This document shows, piece by piece, positions 13,897-26,759 of a DNA stretch of 64,000 nt. This DNA is from Himantopus leucocephalus. Its lineage: Eukaryota > Chordata > Aves > Charadriiformes > Recurvirostridae. Below the pieces are notes generated by a model that saw only the letters and a program-made list of their open reading frames with translations, did no database searches and was not told where the DNA came from. Location: NCBI GenBank assembly GCA_003993805.1, contig RSEF01000012.1, positions 6,902,675 to 6,966,674 on the forward strand, read 5' to 3'. Position 1 is the stretch's first letter; each line of letters starts with the position of its first letter. The position numbers were made by a program, and so were the translations under genes.

Positions 13897-14639
13897 AACC
13901 TAATAAAAACCCCCAAACGTCTCACACAATGGCTACCTGGGAGACTACATGATCACTTATAGAATATCTCATGAATCAGTTGCGTATTATGATGACTTTT
14001 CCGACAAGCAATTAGATCAACATTTTCAGAACTGGCTTTCAATTTTAAAATTGCACTTTGTTATAAAGAAGATTTTCTTCTCCTTTTTTTCCCTCTGCCC
14101 CCCCGCCCCCTTAATTTCTTTCCAGTGGGTGACACATACCCTTCTGTCAGAGCCTTAAATTGCGTACCTAGAACCAAAGTCGTGCAAACACTTGGAGAAA
14201 ATGTACTTGGAAAGTGACTTTCCTGAGAAAGTGGCAAATGAGAGGAATTCAGGGAATTGAAGTTCTATTCTTAAGGAATCAAGTACTGTTCAAAGATGTT
14301 TCAGAGGTCAGTCAGACATCCTTCACACTTAAACCACCATTTTTTCCATACTACAGTGCCTCTAAAGTTTAGCAAAAATGTAAATGATGGTGGGGAAACC
14401 AAATCTTGACAACGAAACCCATGCTAGAAGTCCAGTATAGGAAGTTTTGTAGTAAACTAAGAAATTCTCAAAAGCCTAGTGGGATACAGAAACATTTGAA
14501 GCAACCTCTTAACTCATGCAGTAATGCTGTGAAGAAATCCCGTGGGTATAGAGCATCTTTCTCTTCAGCAGTATTCTTCAGTTTAATCTCCGTTTCAAAT
14601 TAAAATGTCTTTTCTCTGCTCTTACTTTATACTGAGTGT

Positions 14640-14850
14640 GGTATAATGTTTCCATCCCTGCTCACAGATTTGCATAAGCTATGTAAATAGTAGTTGGGTT
14701 GATGTTATAATCTTCATTTTAAAACCTACAATTGATCAGAGTATCGCTACTATGAGCTATATTAATATGTTCTTCCCTCTTTTTATGTTGAATTTTACTG
14801 CCACATACTTTGTATTATACGGTGACGGCAAAGAGCTTCTAACTAAACGA
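14640..14850. promoter_or_regulatory. Candidate regulatory block with octamer motif
   Basis: AT-rich unique sequence with a perfect POU octamer ATTTGCAT at 14668-14675, followed by ATGTAAATAG and several TAAT-type sites. No repeat similarity and no coding frame. Confidence 0.2.
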
Positions 14851-16639
14851 GGCATACATTAGATTTTCTATACAAGGAGGTCACCCTATCTTTAGTTCTC
14901 AGCGGTACAATATTTCTATGAAGGATCAAACCCATGAAGTTGTTTGGGGTTCAGGAAAAGTGCTCAATAGATGCCTCGCTCTACAGTTTCCCCTTCCCGT
15001 GAAGGGTGCGGAAAGGCTCGCTGTGGGACGAGTAACATGGGCTGCTCATTGTTCAGGCTGCTCTGGCCACTACGACATTCTTATCGCATCACTTAAAAAC
15101 AAACTACAAAAAAAAACCCCAACCCTGAAACACCACTTTTTTTTTTTTAATATGATGATTTTTTTTTGCACTTCTGATTATTTTGGTTGAATTTTTATGT
15201 TTCCTTACATAACACATTGCCTAGGTACCGACGAGAGCGGTTGCAGGGGGGTATCATGGTCTTCATTAAAAGTTACTTTTTCGGCTGGTCTAAAGCACTG
15301 AAACCCTTCTGCAAGTTTGAAGACATCAGAGCATCAATCTCTGTATCTAAATACAAGTTGAAAGCAATTGCTGCGCAGGCAAGCAGCTGAAACCTGCACA
15401 GCACTGAGCCGGAGAGCAAGAACGCGCCGACTATTTCAGCACACGTCCATCACAGGGCATCAGGAGGCCCTCGAGAAGAAGTGATGTTTTGGAGTGCTGT
15501 AATTGCCACGAGTGCCATAACGTTGTCCCAAAGTGGGGTGGTTTACCCGGTGTGCAAGACGCCAATGTACACAATAAGGCTATCCAGAAAAGCAAAGCAA
15601 AGACGACTTCAGTATTTCTCCAGACTTTTGAGAACAGTCAAACCCCACTACATAATAATTACTGAGAGGCTTAGATAAAGGGAATATTACTTAAGATTGC
15701 TTGATTAGAAATTTAATCAGAAGTTAAGATAAAATACGCCAGAATTTGTCACAGCTTTCCTGTGCGTGTGTATTATTATAGTTTTAACAAGAGAGAAACA
15801 TAATTAAAAACCCCAACAACCCAAACCAAAGCATCAGAATCTTTTTTTTGTTTTGTTTTGTTTAGGCCATAGCATAGCTTGTATTTATTCAACAAACTAT
15901 TCTGCATTTCTAAAAATTTGATTGCTCAGCGTGCGGCTTTGCTAGAACTCTGCACGGATCCAACAGAGACACGGTATGTTTTCTAAACACGACATTGCCA
16001 AGCCCGGCAAACGTTTACACCAAAACTTTTCTTCCCCTTCACTTTCAAAAGTCTCTTCTTCAAAGCTCAGACGTGCTGAAATGTCTCAATTTAAGCTTTT
16101 AACACGGGCAGAAATATTTAATTCTTCCCAGACAAGACTGAGGCACTTGTATGGAAATATTCCAGGAAGAAATAATAATAAAATAAATCACTGAACGGCA
16201 CAAGAATTGCGTAGTTATTTCCACCTTAGAGAATTTCGAAGTTTGGTCAAATTTTGACAACTGAAAACACAGTCTTAAGATAAAGGCTGTGCTAGTCGCT
16301 GAGGATTACTCCTCTTCATCTCCAGAGAGAATGGCTCATTCAAAGAACGCCCAGTATTTCTTAAACAACTAATTTAACTTCACCATTCCGCTATTTGAAA
16401 ATCAGTGAGCAGGCCAGAGACTTTTTTTTTACCGTTTCTTTGAAACGGGCAATCATCGCCAAGGCTGGGTTTGTACATGCTATTTGCACGGAGGAAGGTG
16501 AGGCGGCACGCTTCCCTCCGCACAGCCCGCTGACGCTCCCTTCTGCGCGGAGGGGAAAAACTAGCTGTGAAAAACAGGCACAGAAAGTTACGGGGAATTT
16601 ATATAAATATAAAAGTTAGCTGCTGGTATTTAATGCATT

Positions 16640-17060
16640 TGTACGAGCACGCATGAAGATATGTGGGGGCAGAGTTTGGCCTCCTATTTATTGACACTTT
16701 CCGAGTGAGGCTCTTCGTCATTCTTTTGGCCTAATACAAAGTGACATCTACGTTGTTGCTTTTACAGTTTGCTTTCTTATCATTAATGTGACTATTAAAC
16801 ACTTGTAGATTTTACTACAAAGTGATTATTCAGAGCAGAAAATAAAGTTCTTTGCAGTAGGGTTTCAAGAATTCGCTTTCAAAACACTGCTGAAACAAAG
16901 CCGATCAAATACTAAAACATAATCAAAGTGCACCGAAACGTAATAATTTATTTCTACCTTATAAAGTTCTGTAAATACAGTCCATCATTATATCCTTCCA
17001 AAAAACGGGGGTTAGGCTTTCAAAGGACTACGTAGGGATTTAGCCACAAAGTTTCCATTA
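16640..17060. promoter_or_regulatory. Candidate conserved non-coding block
   Basis: Repeat-free AT-rich sequence with clustered CATTAATGTG, TACAAAGTGATTATTC, GTAATAATTTATTTC and ATGACTCACTCAGC (AP-1-like TGACTCA at 17069). The next segment (17060-17130) is more GC-rich. No frame is convincing. Possibly one side of a longer regulatory domain continuing to 17830. Confidence 0.2.
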
Positions 17061-17459
17061 ACATCAATGACTCACTCAGCACCACTTTGAAAGGTTACCC
17101 GGGGCGGTTATCCTTCTCTTATTGCACGGGGGTTTTATACCCCCAGCTCCTCTTAATGTTAGGAAGAATTAAGTTTGTCTCTTTTCTGTTCCCTGATCAG
17201 AGAATAGTTTTTTGTAACTTCTGACTGATAATTTTCTAAGTCCCAAACTTAAATGGCTGTTTTGCTTTAGGGAAAGGAGGATCAACGGGCTCAAGGTTTT
17301 CCACCCTTAATATCCCTCTTCTTAATGCTGAAGAGTGCAGAACATATATTTTCAATATTGCTGTTGCTAAAAGTTTCACTTAATTAACTATATGCTCATA
17401 CACACAAACCAATTCTGTTTTACAATCCTTAGCCAAAGCTGCATGTCAATCTAAAAATT

Positions 17460-17830
17460 AAATAATGGAAAACAGACATTTAGCTTAGTTTATATAACCT
17501 GACAGTGCTCCTATCCTTCCTCTGTTTCACCTAGTGTCATCTTTCAGTGTTCCTCTCTAATTTTATTTGGAACAAAATAAAAAGATTAAGATAAAATAAT
17601 TCCCAAAAGATAATTGCAAAATGATTTATGTGCAGGTGTTAAATTATTTCTGGCATTGATGTTCCATAGAGTGCAACATTACAACATGATGGTATTCAAC
17701 AGAGCACCTACATTTGATAATCCTGCTAATCATCAAAAGACACTGGATCTGAATCCCGAAGGCAATGTTACATTTTGATTAAATTTTATCATCCGTGATT
17801 CTGTTTACGGTTCACTAAGGTATGAATTTC
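17460..17830. promoter_or_regulatory. Candidate conserved non-coding block with homeodomain/PBX-HOX-like sites
   Basis: The core at about 17590-17660 packs AATAATTCCC, TAATTGCAAA, ATGATTTATG (TGATTTAT is a PBX-HOX-type word) and GTTAAATTATTTC within 70 bases. It is followed by GATAATCCTGCTAATCATC and TTTTGATTAAATTTTATC. Closely spaced homeodomain-type words in unique sequence are typical of developmental enhancers. Function and conservation are inferred only. Confidence 0.25.
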
Positions 17831-18541
17831 TTTCGCATTCCATTGGGTTTACCGCTTATTGTGTTTGACTTGGAACACAGTCAGTTTAAGCTTTCTATAA
17901 GCCACCAGTTTTGCAGCTACTGCTTTTGCGCTCTTCAGACGTACCGAGTAATCCCCAACAGAAACAATTAAACAGTTTTTCAGTGCCTCCTGTTCCTGAG
18001 CTCTATTACCATAATGATTAAAAGCCCTCGTCACAGACAAGACGCCATCACAGGCCGCTCCGCGGGTCCTCTGAGCCACGCGAAGTTTGTTCTCAGCTGG
18101 CTCTTTAAGAGAAACACGTTGCTAAAATTGTATTGCCAAACGGTAGAACAACTTGCATGGCAGCCTGTTAGCATATATTAGTATTGTGTACACTGCTGCG
18201 AGTTGCGTAGTAATGCTTGAGAGAGCTTGTTGTAATTAAACTCTACTCCTTCGGAATCTTAATCCCGAGGCTTTCTGATTTGTAATTCCAACTTCACGGC
18301 TGCGCAACCAATTTTCTATTCTTCAGCCGCTGCAATACAGCCCTGGGCTGCAGTATCTTTCCACGCCAGCCGCGCAGCAAGCAGGGCACACACGACAGAA
18401 GCTTCACTTTCACACCGTCTGCCTGGCTGGGAGAGCCACCGCTTCTGAAAAGCAGCTCGCTGCCTGTGGTTACTCTTCACACTTACTCCAAATCAAATCA
18501 CTGCAGCTCCACAAGGTTTCAAGCTTTTTTTTTTTTTTTTT

Positions 18542-18569
18542 NNNNNNNNNNNNNNNNNNNNNNNNNNNN
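18542..18569. other. Assembly gap, 28 N after poly(T)
   Basis: 28 consecutive N follow directly on a run of 17 T (18525-18541). The assembly probably stopped in the homopolymer, and the N count may be an estimate. Frames reading through it are meaningless. Confidence 0.98.
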
Positions 18570-18872
18570 TTCCTTCTCTTTCGTGCTGCACTCTGCTCAA
18601 TATCGCACCACCTCCCACCGCTGGCTTTACCTGCACCCACGCTACCTCTACGCACACAGCTGAGAATATACTTGGCAGCTATATACATGAAGTAGATTCC
18701 AATGTAGTTCTTCTCCGTTTAGCTAAGCGGATTTTGGGAGGTTAAAGGAAAGGAAGTGTTTTATCAGTAAGCCAGGATGCACAACTACGCACACGCGCGC
18801 ACGCTCGGGGAATATAGTTCATATTAACAATTAGCTACTTATAGCAGCAATTCTTTTAAGCAGAACCACATG

Positions 18873-18900
18873 AAAAAAAAAAAAAAAAACACCAAACCCC
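18873..18900. repeat. Poly(A) run of 17 followed by CACCAAACCCC
   Basis: 17 A then an A/C-rich segment. The same arrangement, 14 A followed by CACCAAACC, recurs at 38349-38371. Both are low-complexity patches; no element body is recognised upstream. Confidence 0.8.
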
Positions 18901-20293
18901 TCCTTGCCCTGGAGGGATTCTCCCATTATTTGTGCTAATAATAATACCACCACGAGGAACCCTGCAGACTGGTGAGCTGGCTGCCAACTACAGATACCAG
19001 GCTGCTATCGCAGTATTTCGACTAAACCTGCATTACTGTCCCATCGTGTCTCCGCTTTGCACCACTGGAACCACGTACACCTCCCCGCTGCCTGCGTTTA
19101 TGCCTCCATAAGTAACAAGAGTGGGCTCTGGTAATTTAGACCTTGGCATAGGAGCTTATTTTTGATGTATCACGAGGCAGCAACAAAACCTCTGGCTGGC
19201 AGAAAGTGAGTGGAAAACGGGAGGATGGCTGATTCTTTGTCTTCTTAAGTTTACGCGTTTCTCACATTTTGAGGAATAATTTCGAGTTGCCTTTTGCTAC
19301 AGTAGTAGTTTTGGTATCAAACAAATAAAGAATAAAAAGAAAGGAAAACGCTTAGAGAACAAAGAAAAACGCCTTTAGCACTACAGGTTAAAAAAATGAA
19401 AATATGACTATGAACGTTAACTTTATTTTCAACATTCCTCACATTTTTTTCAGTGATAAATGACTTCACATGTAGTTGCCTTCGGGCTTATATCCACAGC
19501 ATCGTTTCATGTTATTCTAAATAAAATTTAAGGTGGACACTAGAACAGGCTTTGCTAAAACCTAACTCTGTACCTGGTACGTGCACACAATCTACGTTCG
19601 CTTCACACAGGGAAGGAAAACAGCGAGAAGCAATTCATGAAACACCGTTGTTGCAAACGAAGCTGGTTGTTTTCCTGTTGCCTACACGTGCAGTATTACA
19701 TGATGAGCCTTTCCTGTATGGTTAAGACAAACTTCAGTAATATATACCGAAAAGGTGAATGGTAAAAGGAATCAAGCTATGATGGGAGGACTGGAATTTG
19801 TGAAGTTGCCTTGATTCTTTCCTGCCCGCAAATAAATAATGATTTCAGGTAACGAATGGGTGGCTTTAGTTACAAGAATAAGGCAGAACTGAACGGAGGG
19901 AAAGGTAAGAGATTCTCATATTTCATCGCAACTAATGAAAAATACCAACTTAACGCCTGTAACATTCTACAAGTCAATCAATGGGGGCACACAGCCAAGC
20001 AGTGCGGGGGACATGTCATTAGTCTTTGTTTTATGAACTTGTTCAGCTCCACTTAATTGTTTCAGAAGTTCAGTTTAAAATTCACACAAATATTTCTTTA
20101 TTTATTTTCTTTTTTCGTGTAAACAAAGAGTTTGGCATTGACAAAACTTCATAGCTGGCACCTGACAACCCGCAGCACACCAGCAGCTAATTATTTCACC
20201 TGTAGTTATTTTGTTTATAGTTGCATACAGGTGGTGGGAGAGGACCTAAAATTCTGTCCACTTTGCAGTAAATGCTTTCACCTTTAAGAAACA

Positions 20294-20365
20294 TTGGGGT
20301 AGCAAGGGCAAGAGCCCTTCTTATTTGCNGTTGGGGCAGCAAGGGCAAGAGCCCTTCTTATTTGC
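20294..20365. repeat. 35-bp direct repeat around a single N (contig join)
   Basis: Copy one, 20294-20328, and copy two, 20331-20365, both begin TTGGGG and end CTTCTTATTTGC. They differ at one base (T or C in GGGGYAGC). Between them lie a single N at 20329 and one G. Most likely the overlap of two contig ends that was kept twice, rather than a genomic duplication. Confidence 0.85.
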
Positions 20366-23300
20366 CCCCCCCTGTGGGAGGGCTGGAGATTTCTATTAGC
20401 CAAAGCAGCTGTAACTCACCCCAACTACCATCTCCTGACTAAAATAAGAAAGTTGGTTCCTACCAAATGGTTGGGGTTTACTTCCTGAGCCCACTCTGGG
20501 TTACAAACAGTTAATGCCCACTGCACAGCAAGGGTGGTGATCTCCAAATTCCAGCAGCCTGGAGTACCTTGTAGCCAGTGGTCCTGCACATTCCTTCCTC
20601 ACCCGCAGGCAGATCACAGATCACTATTTCTCACGAGGGTCTCACGGGAGCTTTAGTCCCGTGAAGCGGGCAGGCATTACTTTAATCTGACACCGCCTGC
20701 AGACAGGATTTTCTAGCTCAGGTGAAGCGGTGCTCTGAACCCAGGCCAGGTAACCCCCTTTGGCAGGCGGTGCTGGTTCAAGCTCAAGGCTTGCCAGCGT
20801 ACCTAATCCCCACAGAGGACTATGATACTCACTGCTGGTAACTCCACTCCTGCCATACAGCTCCAGCCTTCTGCACTGGGATGTGAACCTTCCCACTTGA
20901 CTGACTCTAACTGTAAGGCGAATCGGGCCAAGAACGAAGCTATGAGACATCTCTCAATTCCCTCAAGTTGGCCATGGGCAATAGCAGCACTGACCTTTAC
21001 AGACAACCGACAGGAAAACACCCAGCAAAAATGCACGTGAGGAACATGCAGTACATGCAGGTGCATAATTTGCTACATAGGACTTTGCAAGAACAATGTC
21101 AAAAGACTAGCAGAGATGCACAGACGGAACTCAAGAACATATTAATTAATAACACAATGGAAATGTTAATCAGAGGGCTGGAGAAGAATAAGGGCGTAGA
21201 AGTAAAATAATATGTCTCATTGAACTGCAGTGACCAACACGAGGCTGAACTTGGGACAGCGAGAAAGTTTTTGGTTTTCAGCAGGGGAGCCGTAGACAGT
21301 CATAAGACAAGAACTCCAACCTGAGGTTATAAGGAGATTCCAACATGACCCAAGAGACTTATTATAACTTCTTCGTATATCTGTGTTTATAAGTAATTAT
21401 TCTTTTATGCCTAAAGGCCTAAGGTGAGCTGACCCACACTCATTACTGCCAGGTGAGGTGCAATATAAGATGTAGCTAGGTTGTAACAAGGGTCCAGCTT
21501 CTCACTACAGGTATCCCAAGAAGCACATCTTGCTCCCCTAGCAGCTGCGCGGGTTAGTTTAAAAGCTAATAAAGCAGAGATCAGGAAAGACAACAGCAGC
21601 TTCCAATGCCTATTAACAGCTAGGGAAGACTACCACTGGTCCTTTTTTGTAGAGCAGTGGTAGGGAGTACCCATAGTTCTTGAGCCTCAATGCATGTGCA
21701 ACATTAACTCTCCCATAACAGATGCACATTCACTCTGCGGTTTGCCGGCGGGAGTACCTGGGGATGGCAGGCAGCCGTTTCTGGTGTGAACTTCAGCATG
21801 CGATACCCAGAAGCACCAGCACAAAAGCGCCTGAACGGTGACATCTGCAGTCTAGAAACTCTTCTTTTATCCCAGTAGCTTCCGCTACAGCTCATCCCCA
21901 CGCCAAAGGGTTTCTTACTGTGTTGCAAGTCATTCCATATACACGTTATTGGCACACACAAAATATCAGTTCCAGCCACAAAAGGATCAGGGTCGTTCCA
22001 GAAGTTTGTCTTGGGATGTCTAAAAATGCATGAGTGGAAACGGAAGACCCTACACGAAAGCAGGAGCAGAAAAAAAACCAAAAGCCAGCACGGTCACAGG
22101 CTTTTGACAGCTGCTGTCTGCCTTGAGGCTTTCAGCACTGCTTTGCGTTAGTTATCTGTGAAGTCAGCCTTTTTCTCCTCTATTTCCCCCTAGAAACTTT
22201 CAGTGGACGTGAACACTTTACCGCCCAACTAAACTCAGCTGGGCTACAAGCATGAAGCGTCCATTTCAGTTGGAAGATGCCTTTCCTTATGCCACGGCAA
22301 TATTTGATGCACGGGCTTCATTTTAAAGGGCAACATTTGTATTAGCTCGGTTTCTACTTGTAAATCAGATGTGAAAACAGATCAAACACACCTTCCTCCA
22401 ACTGGGTGTTAAAAAGTGTTTCCACAGTACTCCAAGCTTATATGTTGTCCTATAGATTTCTTAAAGATTTCCTTATTGTCGTACAATTAACCAAACATGA
22501 GGATGGTATGTCAGAAGAGAACTTTACCACAGCATGTTTTATTTGGAGTAGTGTACTTGTACGGCTTAAGTAAGAGCTGAAGAAAACGATGACATAAACT
22601 GTTGACTACATTCTTATCAAAGCATCTTCTCTATAAATACGTCTGCATTATTTTCTGCATGCAATGCAGCTTTTATATCAAAAGAGGGGGAAAAAAAGAA
22701 AGAAAAGACAAAGATAGTACAAAACAAACAGTAACCAGAAGCTGACAGACAGCTCAATCTGAACTTGAATGAGCTGTAACCACTTCATTCTTTCTTTGAA
22801 CTCTGCTGGATCTTTCCACTCCCTTTCATGCTGTATGCATTGCCAAACGTTACTCCCAGAATTCCATCGTCAAGCTGACTAGCTGTTAGGAGACGCAGCC
22901 AGTGCAAGACCCTCCAGTCCAGAAGAACCACTGGCCTTAACCTACGAACCGTAATCCCAAAGTCAGAGGGCAGAATGGGCCAATTTTTCTACGAGATGAA
23001 TGTGAGGATATACCCCAAAAAGTAAAGAACAATATGTCATTAGGTGGAAGTGAGGCTGCGAGCAGAACTACTAGTCTGATCGGTTTTGTTAGATCACAAA
23101 TAATTCAGAAGGAAAAAATTCTATACCAAGATGAACACACTTGAAAGTGTGTTCTCATCTGCAAATGAGCCGTTTCCCTGTTTGGGGAAACAAAGTATAA
23201 ATTGTGGAGCAAGATGGCAAAATTTTATCTCTGCAGGCTGCAGTACTTCAGCGGGGAGCGTTACTGCTGACAGTAGGAGAGCAAGTATAGATTGTTATCT

Positions 23301-24617
23301 TCGTAGTAACGGAAGGAATTGCATTCATAGCAAGAAGTTTGGGAATTCAGAAGAATAATGTTCTTGGCTTACTGGTTTTTTATGACAAAAGAAAAAAAGG
23401 AAGAAATACCCCTCGGAACAAAGATCCTGGTTCTCTCCGAAAAGCTTCGAGTCAGGTTATGGTTGTTTTGAGTCAGTTATCTAAGAACACCGGAGGGACA
23501 AAGATTATGGGGATGAAAGGTACACTATTATACTGTTTATATGATCTGTCTTCTAATTATCTATATTGAATTCTGTAGGTAATTTTCTGAAAGATGATGC
23601 TTACTTATTTGAACAAATTTAGGGTGTCCTGAACAGCTTTCAGGCAGCTAAGATCACCACGCTATTGGATATTAGAGTACAGTTGAGTCTCCACTGCTAT
23701 ACTTATGTGAAACCATATTTTTAAGATGCCCAACACAACCAAGGACTTCTCTGGGAACGGAGCCCCCCTTAAAGGAAAATCCTTGCTGCTGGGTCATGTA
23801 ACAGGAAGTCTCATACCCCTCCAGGGAACAGCCAGCAGCTACTGGCTTTGGTCCCCCGTAACAGTCTCTTTGCCCATGTAAAGGTAAGCTAAGAGATTTA
23901 AACTGCAAATTACTTTGTGGATAAAAATCCCTTCTCTCTATTTTTACCTGCCACTTTGTGTAATTTGCATACAGTTTTTGTTAGCTTCGCGTAATTTATT
24001 TCAGAAGTCACTGTAAAAATCTTTTATCGGTACTAGATCTTTTCAGGAAAAAGATGTCATGTAGCTGGGAGTCTACCTCATTCTTTACATTTTTGGAAAG
24101 CTGATCTTTGTTTTAATGCTAGTATAACTCTGCATCTTGTTTAACGAGCTCTCCTATATTTGCATTAGAAAACAGACTCACTCATTTGCTTGTTCTGTAA
24201 AGTGAAAAAATACTTCAGATGTTGACAGATGACACTTCTAGTTAAAAGAACATATTGGGATAAACCCAAGTCAATGCTAAATTAGAAGACTGAAAATATC
24301 TATTCCCTTTCATTACATATTGTTATTACCAGCACATTAAAAAAAGGGAAGCAAGTCATAACTGACCAATAATATCCTTTGGATAAATCAGCCTGTATCT
24401 CTCATACCTGTTTTCTCTATGCAGAAATGTAATGTCAGTTGTTACTCTGTAGTAAAAGGATTGCACAACCCATGTAAAACAGATGAGATGATGTGAATAA
24501 ACACACCGGGGAAGGCAGAATCTCCAGCACGTGTTGCAATCGGTGCTGCAGAAGGACTTTTATGGAAGTAGTAGTAACATGCGATGTGGTTCCAGCACCC
24601 AACAGGCAAACCTACCT

Positions 24618-24861
24618 GCCGCCAGCCCGGCAGCACTTGTAGGTGCTGTAACACCTGGCTTCAGCTCCCAATGAAGGAGGTCACGCATGAAACTGCCTGC
24701 TTCTTTTGTTCCTGATCTCACAGCCAGACTGAAAATGANCGCCGCCAGCCCGGCAGCACTTGTAGGTGCTGTAACAGCTGGCTTCGGCTCCCAATGAAGG
24801 AGGTCACGCATGAAACCGCCTGCTTCTTTTGTTCCTGATCTCACAGCCAGACTGAAAATGA
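24618..24861. repeat. 121-bp direct repeat around a single N (contig join)
   Basis: Copies 24618-24738 and 24741-24861 both start GCCGCCAGCCCGGCAGC and end AGACTGAAAATGA, with three substitutions (C/G, A/G, T/C). Only the N at 24739 and one C separate them. The duplication creates a minus-strand frame (24560-24979) whose peptide repeats itself, a by-product of the join and not a repeat protein. Probably unmerged overlapping or allelic contig ends. Confidence 0.88.
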
Positions 24862-26440
24862 AGATCAATCCTGCCCCGAAAGAAGAGACCGGAGTACAAG
24901 GCCTCCTGAGGTCCCTTGCATTTCCAGTTGTCTGTGGATCTACAAAGGTGAAAATTGACTGTTGCTCTAAATGTGACACTGCTTGAGGTTTTTATTTATT
25001 TAAAGACAGCTTCATGTCATCCTCATAAGGGAAAAGTGAGGTGTTATTTCTGGGAAAGGAAGGAACTCGCTGGTAAGAGTAATACAAAGGGAGGGTCTTT
25101 CTTCCTTTCAATCAACAAAGTCAGATTTCTAGTTTACATTGTAAACAACTGCAGATTTTAGTTTCACTAACCTGGTGTTACTTCAGAAAGCTGCAGTTGT
25201 CATCTGGTTAAGGTTTTAGATGCAGGCAAACAACATACACTCTCACAAATACCTATTAATTTTCCAGTAAGAGCACCAGTAGATGGTGCTCAAGAATATG
25301 CCACACAGCTCAAGTGACTTGTAGCGCTGATACAACCTGGGCACCATAAATGGCTTCCTCTGACACCTTTTCCCATGGATACCAAGAGAAGTGCACAGTC
25401 AATGCTTCCCCAGTACTGGAGTGGACAAAGTTTGGTCAGTAGCCCACCCTCACCATTAACGCTATCCAGGGCAGCAGGTTCACGCCTGGGAGCACCTCCT
25501 ACTACCCAGGTCATGGTGCTATCTACCTAGCTTCTACATGGGTCTACTGCTGATTGTCAAGAGCAGGATTATTGAAACAAATAAAGTGGCAACTATTTCA
25601 AACTAATAAACCAAAGTGCCACCAAAAGAGCAGTTTGGAGGGAGGTGGAGGTTGCAGGCTGTGTGCATAGAGAGGTGTCACTAAAGGACATGCACAACTC
25701 ATCACACCGCTGCACGCTGACAATATGGGATGAATTCAGGTGTGAACCTGGTGCGTTTCAAGCCCCTATCTCATGGGCAACATTAGAAGAACTCCTCCAA
25801 CAAGAAGCAAGAACCAACACCAAGTTGGTCCACCATAGGCAAGCAGTAAGCCTGCCTGCTTATAACTGCTGCCCACCAAGTACTCAGCAACTTGCAGCAG
25901 GAGCAATTTCCTCCAAAAGAATAAGAGTTAGTGCCGGATTGTGTAACTTTTTGTATGCGTGGGGGGGTATTCTTGCAGTGAGAAGGCAAAATTTTCTTTC
26001 TTAAGTAAAGTTTTTCAATAGTGTGTCTGGCTGACCTCAAGAATGACTCGAGATGCTACGCAGTTCAGCCCTGCCCCCAGTTCTACGCAGCAAAAGGGTT
26101 ATATTCTTCCTGGGAACAGCAGTTAAGGTCTTTGCCCAGGAGTCTGTATAACCTTTTTGTGGTTTTAACCTGGAGATTTAATTTTGAAATCCCATTACAG
26201 AGTCCTAGATATAACGCTCAAACTGTACTGAAGTCAACAACTTGAAAGACCCGCATCACTTTTACCCCAGCATTTATAGGTTGTTACAAACTGTCAAATA
26301 CAATTGCTAAAATTGTCAGTTCTTATGACATCTAGCCTGTAAAAATCAGGTACAGAGTTCCTTCTGTGTGTGTTTGTTCACAGCAGGCTTCAAGACACTT
26401 CTTGTATGTTCAATGTCACCTCATTCAGGATTTCTTTTTT
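24862..26440. other. Non-coding stretch, no gene seen
   Basis: Unique sequence between two single-N joins. Plus frame 25645-26004 (119 codons) overlaps a minus frame at 25783-26040; neither resembles a known protein. Correct order and spacing here depend on the two flanking joins. Confidence 0.6.
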
Positions 26441-26463
26441 TCCAGCAATGAAATATCTGCCCT

Positions 26464-26759
26464 CATGCAAATTCTGGAGTCTTTGACTATGCATCAACTG
26501 GGTCCAGTGTCCTTCTACTTGAAATCTTGTTATATTTTTGTGGAAGGAATATTTCACTGGTAATATTTAACCAAAGCATTTGGTAAGATGGCAAGAGATC
26601 AGAGAAAATGNCCATGCAAATTCTGGAGTCTTTGACTATGCATCAACTGGGTCCGGTGTCCTTCTACTTGAAATCTTGTTATATTTTTGAGGAAGGAATA
26701 TTTCACTGGTAATATTTAACCAAAGCATTTGGTAAGATGGCAAGAGATCAGAGAAAATG
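26464..26759. repeat. 147-bp direct repeat around a single N (contig join)
   Basis: Copies 26464-26610 and 26613-26759 run from CATGCAAATTCTGGAG to GATCAGAGAAAATG with two substitutions (A/G in GGTCCRGTG, T/A in TTTTTGWGG). The N at 26611 and one C separate them. Same architecture as the joins at 20329 and 24739. Confidence 0.88.

Larger units (their letters stand above)
18570..23999. other. Non-coding stretch, no gene seen
   Basis: Mostly unique DNA. Around 20380-21640 the sequence is GC-richer and has an AATAAAGCAG near 21569, which recalls a decayed LTR, but paired LTR ends, a primer-binding site and retroviral protein frames were not found. Frames at 20642-20950, 20803-21066 and 21704-22081 (all minus) are unrecognisable. 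Confidence 0.6.

Noticed and set aside
20380..21640. Possible decayed endogenous retrovirus or LTR
   Set aside because: A polyadenylation-like AATAAA and GC-richer composition are present. No paired LTRs, TG...CA ends, primer-binding site or gag/pol-like frames could be found.
24560..24979. Minus-strand frame encoding an internally repeated peptide
   Set aside because: The internal repeat is produced by the duplicated contig ends around the single N at 24739.
26446..26559. Exon-like segment (acceptor TTTTTTTCCAG, donor GTAATA)
   Set aside because: The peptide is not recognisable, the donor is weak, and the segment overlaps the duplicated join, so the local structure is unreliable.
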